This document shows positions 1-10,799 of a stretch of DNA of 64,000 nt, piece after piece. Each line of letters begins with the position of its first letter. Positions within the stretch are counted from its first letter, which is position 1. The DNA lies in contig JABWDB010000013.1 in NCBI GenBank assembly GCA_019614645.1, positions 806,001-870,000 on the forward strand, written 5' to 3'. Source of the stretch: Stratiolaelaps scimitus (lineage: Eukaryota > Arthropoda > Arachnida > Mesostigmata > Laelapidae). The notes beneath the pieces were generated by a model that was not told the DNA's origin, made no database searches, and saw nothing but the letters and a program-made list of their open reading frames with translations. The position numbers were made by a program, and so were the translations under genes.

Positions 1-65
1 TGATCAATAATTGGTGTTTCGAATTAATCTTTAATAGCGCCCTTGTGATTTTCAAATTCCAATGA
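1..65. repeat. Direct repeat, copy 1 (partner 1365-1425)
   Basis: About 55 bases here match 1365-1425 in the same orientation, sharing the core CGAATTAATCTTTAAT followed by a G/C-rich segment and GATTTTCAAA. The two copies bracket about 1.3 kb that contains a LINE C-terminal relic, so they may be 3'-end sequence of the same retrotransposon family in tandem. Nothing else recognisable is seen in 66-758. Confidence 0.6.
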
Positions 66-758
66 ATGTATTGATAATATGCCTGACGCGTCTCAAGCGG
101 CGTCGAAGCTCATTGTGCACTTGTCAATTGCGGACTTGGGTGTCAGTTCCAGCCTATGGATTTCTTCCTGTATTTTGCTATTATTTTCCTGGTAGTGTTG
201 TGAACAAAGTATATAATGCATAGATTCACAGGGGTGTCCCTCTTAATCCGGAGCGACACTCTTTCATAATCACATATTCTACTCAAAGACGACAATTGAA
301 ATATTAAATTTTAAATTTTTTTATCAGGGACACCTATTAACCAATTATTCAATATAGTAACTTCGATATCTTGTCCGAAACAGTTCCTCCTCTAAATGTA
401 CGATATTAGCATATCAAGTCTTGTCAGAAACACCCTACACAAAGGAATCCAAGAGAGTTCAATGATTGTTTAACAGACTGTTACCAGATCAAAATTCCCA
501 AAAATCCATAGATACAAAATGACAAAAGTCGATCACAAATGCCAGAACAACACTAAGGTCAAACGTTATATAATCTGATAAGCTGTCATCTTCAAGAATG
601 AAACCATTTGCATTCGTGATGGTTATGTCATCTGAAATGATCCTTTGAGATATTTTTAATATATGACGTTTGTAGCCAACTTCAATTTCCTCTTTATCAC
701 GAATCATCTGCATGGGCCTATATCTAATAGAAGTGTACATGCAAACATTTAATGGTGC

Positions 759-1314
759 GTGAGTGACCAGTACAATTCAGAAGGTGTGGTGTACCTTTAC
801 AAGGCCCTTCTTGTCCCTCTACTCAGCTATGGTATATCAGTCTGGCGTGGAGGCTACAAAAATGTACTTCAGAGAGGGGAGATTATACAGAATGACGCGT
901 TCCGAGCTATTACTGGTAAAACTCGAAGAGACTCGGTTGCAGACGTCCTAGTGGAATTTGACCTTTCTTTCGCTGACGACATTGTACTCACTTCGCGTCG
1001 CTCTTCTTGCTTTCAAGATACACAAGGGCATTGTGCCTACAGACGCTGCTCTTCCGATAAAAGCCTGCACCAAACGAACTGCTCGTAGAGCGACAGTGTT
1101 CATGACACCTCTGACTATCAAAGAATCAAGCCGCCATACTCTCGCTTATCGCCTGCCGTCAATCTGGGGTTCTTTGCCTAGAGAGCTTCGGTCTCTCACC
1201 TGTGTTAAGAAATTTGCTTTTGAAATAAAAAAAAGGCTAAAATCTTATTTGAACCAAATCCCTTTAATTGCAAAGTTTTTCTCTCACCGAATGAAGCGCA
1301 TTAGAATACGCTAA
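759..1314 (+). pseudogene. LINE ORF2 C-terminal relic
   Basis: Two overlapping frames together give the region after the reverse transcriptase of a non-LTR retrotransposon: a segment with LLSYGISVW, a block with GEIIQNDAFRAITGK, and a C-terminal part with AFKIHKGIVPTDAALP, SSRHTLAYRLPSIWGSLP and a lysine-rich end. The reading frame breaks near 960. The same three blocks recur at 9410-9929, 16975-17250 and 32238-32516, which marks this as a repeated family rather than a host gene. The rest of the element is missing, so it is a dead 5'-truncated copy. Confidence 0.8.
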
Positions 1315-1364
1315 CAAATTCGGAACTATCCTCGAATGTTTAAGTCGGTCCCTGACGAATCATG

Positions 1365-1425
1365 AGCAATGATCCGTGTATCGAATTAATCTTTAATCGC
1401 ACCCTTGGGATTTTCAAAATCCAAT
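1365..1425. repeat. Direct repeat, copy 2 (partner 1-65)
   Basis: Second copy of the repeat at 1-65, directly downstream of the LINE C-terminal relic. The stretch 1426-1830 that follows shows no supported gene. Confidence 0.6.
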
Positions 1426-1837
1426 GCGACATAGAAACTCATGGATCGGATCCTAGCCGTGGAAAAGACATGAACAAGTCTGGTTAAAAAAGCGCTCAAG
1501 TACTCTGTCGTGACGTCACAGACATTTTGAGACACCACAGAAGGCGAGATGATAATCTTGACCCTCCATTTTCAAGATCTAACCACTAACATTTTTCTTA
1601 AAGGAAAGTAATAGTCGTTAATAGTCGTGGAGGTCCTCTAATATTCTCACTCGGAAGTTCCTTTCAAATATGGGTCCTACCGAAGGAGCCTGCTAGTCCA
1701 ACCTTATTCAGAAACACAGCGCGTAAGAAGTCAAAGATGATTGCTAGCACCAAAATTATCCTTTGACCAGATAGACTGCACCTGTAGAATTATAACAGGT
1801 CCTGGTTATAGAAAAACTGTGAACCTCTACCTACCGA

Positions 1838-1926
1838 ACTTGGGCTTTCTGTTGGGTGGTATAATGCTAATGTGCATAACTCCCATGATAGGCTTTTTCT
1901 ATTGAAATTATACCAGAGGAAGTCAG
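1838..1926 (+). repeat. Dispersed repeat, direct copy of 11085-11172
   Basis: The block from ACTTGGGCTTTCTGTTG to AGAGGAAGTCAGCGCGT matches 11085-11172 in the same orientation with scattered substitutions. It lies downstream of LINE-like sequence in both places, consistent with retrotransposon 3' sequence. Confidence 0.6.
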
Positions 1927-2235
1927 CGCGTGATATTATGCAATCGAAACGGTAGCATTATATTGTCGAATGTCGCAGTCATTCAATAATCGACAAATGG
2001 CAGTGAGATAAGGAGAGTTCTTTGCGAAGAAATGATATGTCATCGTGGTCGTAAAAAATACTGATAAATGGAGAAGAAAAACAGCCTCAGACGTTAGTGT
2101 GGGACAGCATTTATTCGCAATTTTAAATCGCAACATTCGTTATTATTTGGCTGTCAATCAAACGGTATACCTCGCTTGACTAGCTCACGTGATATAACTG
2201 TTTTGACCGATGAGTAAGATATCTTGAAAAATTGT

Positions 2236-2590
2236 TTTGTGCACGTCACCATTAATGGTTGTGGTTCCACAATGACGTGTCCAACTTTCTTGATGATAGA
2301 ATAACAAGACAAGTCCCATGAAGACATTTACTGGTGAAGCAATAACATTGAATGGCTGTTGCTCTTCTACCGGTGACTTTCCTCACTTGACTACAGTCAA
2401 TTGCTGCACGTGATCCATTGAATATATTTTCTTCTACGTAAATCATCATAATGATAATAATTCACGGGTTGTAGTTGTCATTATTTTGATTGCTTCGCAA
2501 TCATTTCAGATCACAAGAACGACGTCCCGTGGTGTCTGCTGAAAAACCTATCTGATGCTCACATTGCTAAAAAAGTGAAGTCGTGATGGT
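2236..2590 (+). repeat. Dispersed repeat, inverted relative to 11190-11556
   Basis: About 350 bases match the reverse complement of 11190-11556, including a conserved segment around TCACGGGTTGTAGTTGTCAT and a core with ATTGCTTCGCAATCATTTCA, itself a small palindrome. No open coding frame is shared along the full length. It probably belongs to a multicopy mobile element of unknown class. Confidence 0.7.
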
Positions 2591-2632
2591 TTTTAACAAT
2601 TCTTCAAAAATGTTGAGGATGAACTCGCGAAG

Positions 2633-2850
2633 ATTGGCCTTTTTGCTTTTATTCACTTAGTCAAAAAATATAAAAAACAACTCATAAAATATAAGATAAA
2701 ATCAGTGATAAAGCACTGCATTGTAAATATTACGTTGTTCGGAGTCATTTTCATCGTATTTGTACAACCCGTGATAACTTTTGGAACAAACATAACTAGA
2801 ACTGGGATTTTTTCATTATATATCGGAGACATCCTCGTTTATTCATCAGA
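2633..2850 (+). repeat. Dispersed repeat with conserved short coding frame, inverted relative to 10340-10540
   Basis: This block matches the reverse complement of 10340-10540. Both copies keep a frame reading roughly LFG-x-I, then ITFGT-x-ITRTGIF, then IGD-x-LVY. Conservation of the reading frame in two diverged copies suggests the element once encoded a protein, but I do not recognise the family. A palindromic motif GCGCATGCGC lies just downstream near 2946. Confidence 0.6.
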
Positions 2851-3019
2851 CGTCAAAAAAACCTCACGGCGTGACAGCGATAACGAACTAAATAGTGGCC
2901 AGTAATATTCATCGTCGGATGGATTTTTTCCAATTTTTTTTAATGGCGCATGCGCAGCATGCATCCCCGTAACAATGACAGCTCTTTTAATAAGCCAGTA
3001 AACCTTTACCCTACCATAA

Positions 3020-3600
3020 TTGCAAGGGCTGGGATCTGGGCAAAAACGCCCGGATGTCTGTCATAGAAAGACTGGGATTTTTTTGAGCGTGGCCTTGTAC
3101 GTCTCGTGGCGGATCCCTCCCACGTTGAGCACAACCCTGTTCTCAGCGTCGAGGTTCATCGCGAGCGCGGCTGCAGCTGAGGTGGACGCCCGGGTCGGGC
3201 CGACCTCCCTGCGAGCGCGTCACTCTGACTTAGCGACACTCGACTTGGGTGTGCAGATAGGGACGAACGCCAATGGCCCCAATGTGAGCGTCCTCAATTC
3301 CCGCATCATAACCACAGCAATCCCCCACACTGCTGCTGCTGTCGAGGTCTGTCCTCCTCGTGCTGCTGCTGTCGAGGTCTGTCCTCCTCGTGCTGCTGCT
3401 GCCTCTGATGACGATGATTTTGATTCTGCTTTGTCCTTTTCTGTTGCTTCGTTAGCTGCGTCATAAAATGGCGTCGCCCACAAATACAATCCTCCACCGC
3501 AGCTGGTAAGCAATCTTCGATCATCGACTAGTATCGATGTCTTTGTACGAACCGGCCTCGTTACAGGTCCGCGATACCCCAACGATACCCGAACCACGGC
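3020..3600. other. GC-rich block open on both strands; 30-bp tandem duplication
   Basis: This block is much richer in GC than its surroundings and is open in one frame on each strand, a typical by-product of GC-rich sequence. It contains a perfect tandem duplication of a 30-bp unit (GCTGCTGCTGTCGAGGTCTG followed by TCCTCCTCGT) at about 3333-3392. It directly precedes a LINE 3' tail, so it may be internal retrotransposon sequence. No domain is recognisable. Confidence 0.4.
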
Positions 3601-3800
3601 GAGAGGAGAAGAACATCAACAACAATATGTATTTGTTTTGTATCTTACCCAATGGTTACATATTGTACAAAAATGTGTACCCTTTATATATAGAATATAC
3701 GTTGCAATAATTCTTTTAACTATTATTTTTACGAGAACTTAAGCATGTATATAGCAGTTCCGTCAATAAACATTTGTTTGAATTTGAATTTGAACAGGCC
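3600..3800 (+). mobile_element. LINE 3' end with TTTGAA-type tail
   Basis: AT-rich sequence ends with GCAGTTCCGTCAATAAAC and then repeats of TTTGAA. A very similar end (GCAGTTCCGAAAATAAAC then TTTTGAAAC) terminates the LINE relic at 10190. The AATAAA-like motif plus a short repetitive tail is the usual 3' end of several non-LTR retrotransposon clades. Confidence 0.65.
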
Positions 3801-3814
3801 CGTTGTCAATTAGC

Positions 3815-4250
3815 CCAGCAAGTGATCGTGCGGGGTACCCTGCTCGTCTTTTTCCAGCGCCGTGGCAACATAGCTTCCCTAAGTAGCTTGTTGGCCAGTG
3901 TTCTAAAAATCTCTGGCCACTACTCTAAAAATAGCTTTGCCTCTTCAGGAGGTCTCGCATCCCGGCCAGGAGCCTTACGTGCTGTTAATCTTTGCCGGGC
4001 ATGTTCGACCTCCTCTGGGCGTTACTTCCCTCATGTCTTCCGGGGTGACTGGAAGCTCCTCGTCATCCCTCCGCTTCTGTGTCTCAGAAAACATGTTCCA
4101 CCATCTCGCGCAACACGTCTGGTGGAAGTTTCGGCTTGGCCATGACCACCCGGTGCGGCAGGCCCCATAAGGACATCCTCTACCGCGTCTATCAGTTCCA
4201 TCCACCCTCTTACTGCTGGCTATGGGTTTCCTGAGGGATTTGTGACTGGG
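3815..4250 (-). pseudogene. LINE reverse-transcriptase N-terminal relic
   Basis: On the minus strand the frame reads a degenerate KAPG-D-x-x-PPE motif followed, after one stop, by WPEIFRTLANKLLREAMLP and RRWK. This is the classic 'KAPGPDGIPPE ... LF..L+..G.FP..WK' start of a non-LTR reverse transcriptase domain. Upstream residues on the same strand have the character of the endonuclease/RT linker. At least one in-frame stop and several substitutions make it dead. It lies in opposite orientation to the tail at 3600-3800, so it is a separate insertion. Confidence 0.75.
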
Positions 4251-4379
4251 GAGAGGGACTCAAACGAGCTTCGACCTGAGATCATTCCCGTTGAGCCTGG
4301 GCTATTTCCTCGCTCCACCCAGCTATTATAACTAGGTACCTATTTAATTACCCCAATTTCCCATACAATGAAAATATGT

Positions 4380-4385
4380 TTTATT
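4380..4385 (-). terminator. Candidate poly(A) signal of the DHRSX-like gene
   Basis: AATAAA on the minus strand, about 190 bases past the stop codon of the short-chain dehydrogenase gene. Position and orientation fit a polyadenylation signal; no transcript evidence is available. Confidence 0.4.
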
Positions 4386-4571
4386 GAAAATATAGGTGCT
4401 AGTATTATACGAATATGTGACGCTATGCGTTTTTTATAATATCTGTATCTCATCACGGGGTGGACTTCAAAAGACACAATACCCTTGTTTGAAAACCCTC
4501 CGGAAAATGTTACATACATCCTTACTGGAAATTGCCTGGGTTTTAGCAATCGCCAAAATTAAATTTCTTGT

Positions 4572-7500
4572 TTAATAGAGAGTTGCAACATCCGTGTAAG
4601 ACTTTAGAATGTGCGTAGTTAATGAGAACAACTTTTCCTGAATTTCGGTATCACAGGCGTTGGTGGAAGGCACTACAGGCTCGCAAAACTCGAGGTAGTC
4701 ACCCGACTTCACCACGGGACTCAGGCAGGCGTGTACTGGACATACGGCACCTTCGGCTGGCGTCTGAACTTGGACAGTGCATGAAAACATGGTTTACGGT
4801 TATTCTCGTATAAAAGAACCTTTGCTTGATTTAAGGGTAAATGGCCTCATTTCGATATACATTGAAATGAGAGTAGAGAAAACTTACAATTGATAGAAAT
4901 GGGGATACTCAAAGTTGTATTGTTAATATCCCCAGACAAGGAATCAGTTCATTCAATAACCACAATCTAGGTAAGTATTGACCCAATTATTACCGGGCTG
5001 AGCCACAGGTCACGCAAATTGTTCGCAGAAGGTCTATTATGGCTATGTGGAGTAAGTTCATTTTCATTATATAATAGATGTGAGTACTCGTAATAAAATC
5101 AGAAATAGGTATGCTGACACGTCAAAAGGAAAATCGGAGGTGTAAAAAGTACAATGCAGCATACGCTCGTAATCGATCGCAACGCACAAAGAGTAAATCA
5201 ACTACCCACGCACCATGATGCAGATAAGACGTGTGAGGTGTTGGATGGAGACATGTTCATAGAGATCAGAGTGGACGATTCCAGGATGTACTGCCGTAAA
5301 ATGAAGAGATCCATATTTCTTAAAATTGGCGTTCCTCGAGGCTAATAAACGCACAAGAGCCACTTGGCACAGCTTCGACTGAGAGTACCACAGGTGTGCT
5401 GAGTACGCTTCCCTAAATGCACAGAAATTAGAATTATTATAATTAATTAATTATAATTATTCTATATTTTGCATTCATTTTCTTTGTAATATTATAATTA
5501 ATATATTATATTTATCTAACACAGGGTTCTAAACTTGAGGATTTGCTCTACGACATGCGGATTCATAAATTGTGCTCATGCAACTGTATTTTAAAATGTA
5601 TTTTCAATAATTAGTTAGTTGCTATTCTGAATCATACAGGACCTTGACATATGTCTGAGTACCAACCTTACAGTCTACTGAATAACAAAGAGGTACCGGT
5701 AAAACTGTCCTACACCGAATAGAATACTGAACGATGTGAATTCTTTTTTCCGCTAATTTTTATGATTGGGTGTCGTGTCATTTTACAAGGCATGAACTAC
5801 AGAATAATGCCGACTCATTTAGAGAAACACACGATGTATAACGTTATCTTCAAACTCGTGCTCTCTGATGATAAATTAAACATACATCCCGTTGAGATCT
5901 TCCAGGTTGACATAGTTGGATTTATGGCAGACAGATGAATTGAAGACTATCCTAGGCTGACGCGACCGGTCGAGATGTGGACTCAATTCCGACAAGAGCA
6001 AGACATGTGACAGATACGAGATAGCGAGCTGAGATTCGCACGGCGTCGAATTGGCTTCGGTCCCATTGACAAGCATGTAAGGTGCATGCATTGTGGCCGC
6101 TGAAATTTATAGCAGTCACCTTATTGACGTCTTTTCGCTATTCACAATTTGCGGAAGTGACTGACTACTAAGGACAGAAGGTTTGGCCCCAACCAACTCC
6201 ATCTCAGGCCAGCTAAGTGTCTACATCCCAACCACTCGTAGCTACGGCACAAAGCCGAACATCATCTAATAGGTACCAATTTTTATTAACTTGAGTATGA
6301 TACGTTTTCCACATCCTCCCTCGTGGACTCGAAGCTACTCTGGAGATTGTACCCAGGGCAGAAATTACCTTATAGTTTTATATCTCTAACGACTGTCTCT
6401 GAATTTAGGATTGGTCAGCACGCAGCTACGTTAAAGCCAGCTTCCGTCTGTTCACCGCCATCTGCAGACGTCCATCATTTTAACTCATGTACATGTTATT
6501 TCAACTGCATCGCTTCTACACCAAAAATAACTTCTTAACAAGCAAACATATAGAGTACGGCACTACTAATCGGTGCATAATTTTGTCAAGGTCGTTTTCC
6601 TTACCATTAAAAAGAAGAACATCTGGAATTAGCTTGTCATCAACGATTCTCGTAGCCAGCTTCTTTACAGCATTAAAGTCGACCAAGTCAACTTCATAGT
6701 ACGACACTGGGCACAATACATACACAATAGCATGACATTGTTATATTCGGCTAGCCACGGTGCCCTGCCCTTAAAAGTTGTTAGCTTCAGGGTAGGCTAT
6801 ATATCATATTTATGTATATGACTATATGTGTCTATATCGCACAGACAAACAAATCTCATGGGAGACCAAACAGACGATCGAAAAGATTGTTGAAAAATGC
6901 TCATCCATCCTCATTACAGAATTGTGAATTAAGGAACCATTCGTGAAGTCTTCGTAATGTTCAAAAGTCGATGCTGCCGTGCTGACTTCACACTTCTCTA
7001 AATTCGTGAATATTAAAAACACGACGGAACACATGTTTTTGTATTAATTATGCGTTGTAGCGAATAGGAGAACTTGCCTTTAGTTTTCGCGATGCCGAGT
7101 GTCGCCAATCGCTGATCCGCTTCATCAGACGGTACTTTATCAACTAGAATGCGCAAGATAAGCATCCAGAACAATTAAAGAGCCTTTGCAACAAGAGGAA
7201 TTTAAATATTTAGTAACGGGGTCACGGGAGTATCCAAGAGATGTAAAAGTTGTTTACTGTTTCAAAAAAAGACATTATCCTTCGCCATCCGCTCCCATAT
7301 TATCATCATCATAAACACTGTTAAATAAACGCACATATTACTATTGGACTAAAATCATATCTACCAACGACGAGGTCACAGTCAAAGTTGAGTAGAGACC
7401 GCGCTGCCTGTAGGCCGATTGCTCCTACTCCGCCCGTAATGAGTACTCGGCGTCCACGAGCGTAACCGTCTATCCCTCCCGGTATGCTCCACTGACCTGT

Positions 7501-8100
7501 CAATAAAGAGCAACTATATATTGTGAGAGTTCTAGTTAACGCTCATTATTTAGTTTGTGGGAGGAGGATGTCATTCAGGACGTGTGCACGCCAAAAGAAC
7601 TGCTCGCGAAGGTGGACAAGCCGCCTCTCATACGGGGTATCGCAAGATGGGTAGTTGCATAAATTCTCCTTCACAAGTTTAGCTTTGGAGTCCCTCCAAG
7701 CTCTAGAGGAGGTAACCGACGCCCTATCTCTAGAGCTCCCATAGGATGTTATCTTTTCGATCAGTTTAGTCAGCTTTGATATGTTCCGTCAGCTTTTGAA
7801 ATCCTGATATAATTTATATTTATATATTATTTTTACAATATTTTTTATATATTATTTTTACAATATTATTTATATATTATTTTTACAATATTTTTTATAT
7901 ATTATTTTTACAACATATATTTCATAAATAGATGAAGACAAACAAGCTTTTCCCTCACCAGTTCGATAGCGGTATAACCACACGTATTGACGAAACGTCT
8001 CCAATAGCCCAAGGCTATAGATGATTAGAAATCCATAGACCTTCAGTAAGACATCGTAGATGGCACAAGTTGCTTGTTTCATGGTCTCCTTGCTGTTCAT
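4572..8100 (-). CDS. DHRSX-like: Short-chain dehydrogenase/reductase, DHRSX-like; seven exons, 348 residues
   Basis: Exons (minus): 8100-7959, 7496-7365, 7143-7078, 6706-6605, 6099-5886, 5412-5214, 4763-4572; total 1047 nt, all phases agree. Residues about 17-33 form a membrane segment, as in DHRSX. The Rossmann glycine motif is TGGVGAIG (68-75), and Asp93 after beta-2 suggests NAD(H) use. The beta-4 motif is LLFNAA (144-149), not the usual NNAG. The catalytic serine lies in VFNSSV (Ser202/203) and the YxxxK pair is YSQSK (Tyr228, Lys232). VHPGIVHSDLYEHV is the substrate-loop motif, and TPAEGA starts the C-terminal exon as in DHRSX. Known family role: vertebrate DHRSX acts in dolichol synthesis at the ER; the same role here is inference. 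Start: the ATG at 8100 gives MNSKET; an ATG six codons later (8082) is an alternative. The intron after exon 3 has a GC donor. RDH/WWOX-type SDRs are the main alternative. Confidence 0.9.
5431..5463. repeat. AT-only near-perfect palindrome in an intron
   Basis: AATTATTATAATTAATTAAT continues into its own complement. It sits in the intron between the fifth and sixth exons of the DHRSX-like gene and could extrude as a cruciform; no function is implied. Confidence 0.7.
7818..7916. repeat. 25-bp AT-rich tandem repeat, four copies, in intron 1
   Basis: A unit resembling TATATATTATTTTTACAATA plus a few T residues recurs with a 25-base period (TTTTACAATA near 7831, 7856 and 7881; a diverged fourth copy near 7906). 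It lies in intron 1 of the DHRSX-like gene, close to the first exon. Confidence 0.75.
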
Positions 8101-8239
8101 GTAAAATACACTGCTTATTATCCTCTCTTTTCCAATATTCAACTGTGTGTAAGAAACTATTGGCTCACACATGTCTATGAAATTCTTTATCAAGAGAGTT
8201 TCGGCTAGAGATGAATTCTTTTCGACTCAGCTTTTATTC

Positions 8240-8560
8240 TAATAAACCTTAACCTGCCTTCTACTCCAAGCGTTGCCGCGAGAGCTCAAACATTTAAATT
8301 GTCAATTAACTAGGTGGCGCAAAAGAACTGATTTTTCTTGCTTCTTATCTATAAGCTTACTGTTGCAGGGAGAGAGAGAGAGTATGCACGATAACTGTTG
8401 TTATGTAGAAGCTCCCAATTATCGCGAGATAACGCTGTCTCCGCAGTCGTTGCGATGGAGTGAGTTGATAGCAGGGTTGTTTGGTGAATCATGTTCGGAC
8501 TTCGCAATTGTAATTCTCAAATATAAGTGTCTCTGTCTTTTCTCTGCCATGATTGATTAA
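8240..8560 (+). repeat. Dispersed repeat B, diverged copy
   Basis: Similar to 13099-13323 (same orientation) and 14177-14412 (inverted). Shared landmarks in order are an AATAAACCTTAACCTGCCTT-like start, CAAACATTTAAATTGTCA, TAACTAGGTGGCG, and GTTTGGTGAATCATGTTC. The copy carries a short GA-run insertion near 8370. It is a multicopy non-coding element. Confidence 0.7.
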
Positions 8561-8655
8561 ATTATGGAAGGGGTACGCTAAAGGACTGCGGAAGTGGGCC
8601 CTCCTTATTCTAGATATCCTATTAAGAGTACATAGAGGAGGATGTTCTTAGACTT

Positions 8656-8824
8656 ATTTCACGTTCAGCGGGTACAAATTGTCGCCCACTTTCATAATTT
8701 ACTAAGAAACTGATGATAATAATGGCAGTATCTTCCTGCCTAGGAACGATTATATTGGATTATTCAAATATTTATCAGTAAATTATGCAAGTGAGCGACA
8801 ATTGCACCCGCTGAACGTGAAATT
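8656..8824. mobile_element. MITE with about 45-bp terminal inverted repeats
   Basis: The ends are near-perfect inverted repeats: ATTTCACGTTCAGCGGGT on the left and its complement ACCCGCTGAACGTGAAAT on the right, with the match continuing about 25 bases inward (GTCGCCCACTTTCATAATTT against AAATTATGCAAGTGAGCGAC). The whole element is about 169 bp and has no coding capacity. This is the structure of a miniature inverted-repeat transposable element. I cannot define the target duplication. Confidence 0.8.
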
Positions 8825-8925
8825 TGTCTCTTTCTACTGTGTTCTTTCTACTTACTATTGTGGTGCTGTAATTACATATCATTTATTGCAATTATAATTA
8901 TGTTATTACAATTATATTATATACA

Positions 8926-8937
8926 CATATATATATA

Positions 8938-8968
<31 letters not shown>

Positions 8969-9000
8969 AGATATAGATATATATATATATATATATATAT
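8926..9000. repeat. Compound AT / GATATA microsatellite
   Basis: Alternating AT dinucleotides enclose five copies of GATATA and then return to AT repeats. Confidence 0.95.
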
Positions 9001-9210
9001 TGCAATTACATTAGGTCGTTCGGACCTTTTGTACATCGAAAAAACTTTTATACCCCGAAATTTGACCTGTTTATATTTGAATTTGTTGGTTGCATGTAGC
9101 CCAGCGCTGATTCAGTTCCTTGGAACAGACATGAATCTAGAAGCTGAAACATACTTTGGTGGTGAAAATTAACGTTCGGTGATGCATTTTTTGTTTCTTG
9201 AAGGAACTGG
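8999..9210 (+). repeat. Dispersed repeat C, direct copy of 14615-14830
   Basis: From TGCAATTACATTAGG through GTTCGGACCTTTTGTACATC to TTTTTTGTTTCTTGAA the sequence matches 14615-14830 in order and orientation, with about one-quarter substitutions. Repeat B lies nearby in both places, so a larger unit may have been duplicated. Confidence 0.65.
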
Positions 9211-9409
9211 CCTGAATGAAATTCGTTGAAAGACGTTTGCGGCATAACAACGCAAACCATCTCCGAACGGTTGCAATATAGAACTCGATGGAGGCTGTTC
9301 ATCGACGGATTCAATTCACGTCTTCCACAATTAAGCTCTTGTGATTATGGTTGTCGCAATAGTCGTGGGAAGGCTATTGCGTCTGCAGACGATACGTCTC
9401 TCTTGTTCC

Positions 9410-10190
9410 GCATTCGCCCGACCTCAGTCCAAAATGCTACGCAGTTATTGCCATGCTTCGTCGCCTTAAGGAACTCGGCATCCCGACTGAGGGCTTGCTG
9501 AGACTATACATCGCTCTGCTCATGCCGCTTCTGTATTACGGCCTTGCGGTCTGGGGGGGGGTGGCTACAAAGATATATTGAATAGGGGAGAGATCGTCCA
9601 GAATGATGCTATCCGTGTTATCTTTAATAAGCGCCGCTCAGACTCCGTCAGCGACATCGTGGAAAAATACTCGCTACCTAGCCTTTAAAATATTTAAAGG
9701 TATTATCCCTGCTGATATTGCCTTTCCGTTAGTGGCTGTAAGGAGACGAACAGCCCGCCGACCAACTGAGTTTGTGATACCTCTCGTCAGGGGACAATCT
9801 AGCCGACATGCCCTTGCTTGCCAGCTGCCAATGGTCTGGACATCGCTTCCTCATGAGATTCGTTCACTTAAGTCAGCAAAAAAGTTTGCAGAGGCGGCAA
9901 AAGGATTTTTTATGAACACTGTGAAATAATTGTGATAAGGATTACGGCTACACGTATTGTTGACACTGTAATGTGTAAATGATATTATATTGTGTATATT
10001 GCAATATTATCAACTGTGTAATTTAGTTTCTAATGTCGTACATTTATATGTAATGCTTTTAGTATCAGTCTGAGCTGGGGTGCAAAAAAACCCCTTTTAT
10101 TTTATATTTTATATGTTATCGAGAACTAAAGCGTATTATATTGCAGTTCCGAAAATAAACTTGATTTTGAAACTTGAAACTAATACATTA
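9410..10190 (+). pseudogene. LINE ORF2 C-terminal relic with 3' UTR and tail
   Basis: Read across frameshifts, this encodes the end of a non-LTR ORF2: LRLYIALLMPLLYYGLAVW, then GEIVQNDAIRVI, then AFKIFKGIIPADIAFPL, SSRHALACQLPMVW and TSLPHEIRSLKSAKKF, ending in a stop at 9927-9929. About 230 bases of AT-rich 3' UTR and a tail with AATAAAC and TTTTGAAAC follow. A run of G near 9555 is one frameshift. It is the most complete member of the C-terminal family seen in the window and could be used as its reference. Confidence 0.85.
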
Positions 10191-10339
10191 AATAGAGCAA
10201 CTGGTGGTGTATATTATGCAAACGCCGATTTATTTCAAAGAGCTATCGTCAACGAAATTTGGTTTGGTAACGCAAATGGGAAGTATACGGCCATTGAAAA
10301 GCCCCCAGAGCGATGGCTCCAGTGGATGAATATAAACCA

Positions 10340-10540
10340 GGGTGTCTCCGATATTTACTAAAAAAATCCCAGTTCTAGTTATTTCTGTTCCAAAAGTTAT
10401 CAAAGATTGTAAAAAGATGTACAAAATGGCTCCGAACAACCTTATGTCTCCAATACACTAAATTATCACTGACTTAATCTTCTATTTTATTAAGTTTTTT
10501 TATATGTTTTACTATCGAGGTGAATAAAAACAAAAAAAGC
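10340..10540 (-). repeat. Dispersed repeat with conserved short coding frame, inverted relative to 2633-2850
   Basis: Minus-strand copy of the repeat described at 2633-2850. The frame ITFGTEITRTGIF and IGDTLVY is retained and continues further than in the other copy (to a region with GRILPICVTKPNFVDDSS). Confidence 0.6.
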
Positions 10541-10799
10541 CAACCTTATGAGAGTATCAAGGAAGGTAGCACATTTAGGCGCATGTGTTGCCGCGTATGA
10601 AGACCTGACGACGTCTGACATCTTCAAGTTTGCTGGCTGCTTCCTCCCAGAGTCAAGAATTACCTAAGAGACCAATTAGAATTTCGTTTTAATATAAAGA
10701 CGACAATTAGGCTGTGTTTTTCCCTAATTTACATTAGAACGTAGACACTGCAGTTCGATGTGCAATTAACAGCCAAAGCTACTAACTATTCATAACAAT

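Noticed and set aside
7321..7503. Quinone oxidoreductase (MDR) or fatty-acid-synthase ketoreductase exon
   Set aside because: The TGGVGAIG motif alone allowed this, but the following exons supply the SDR Ser, YSQSK and C-terminal motifs, fixing the family as SDR.
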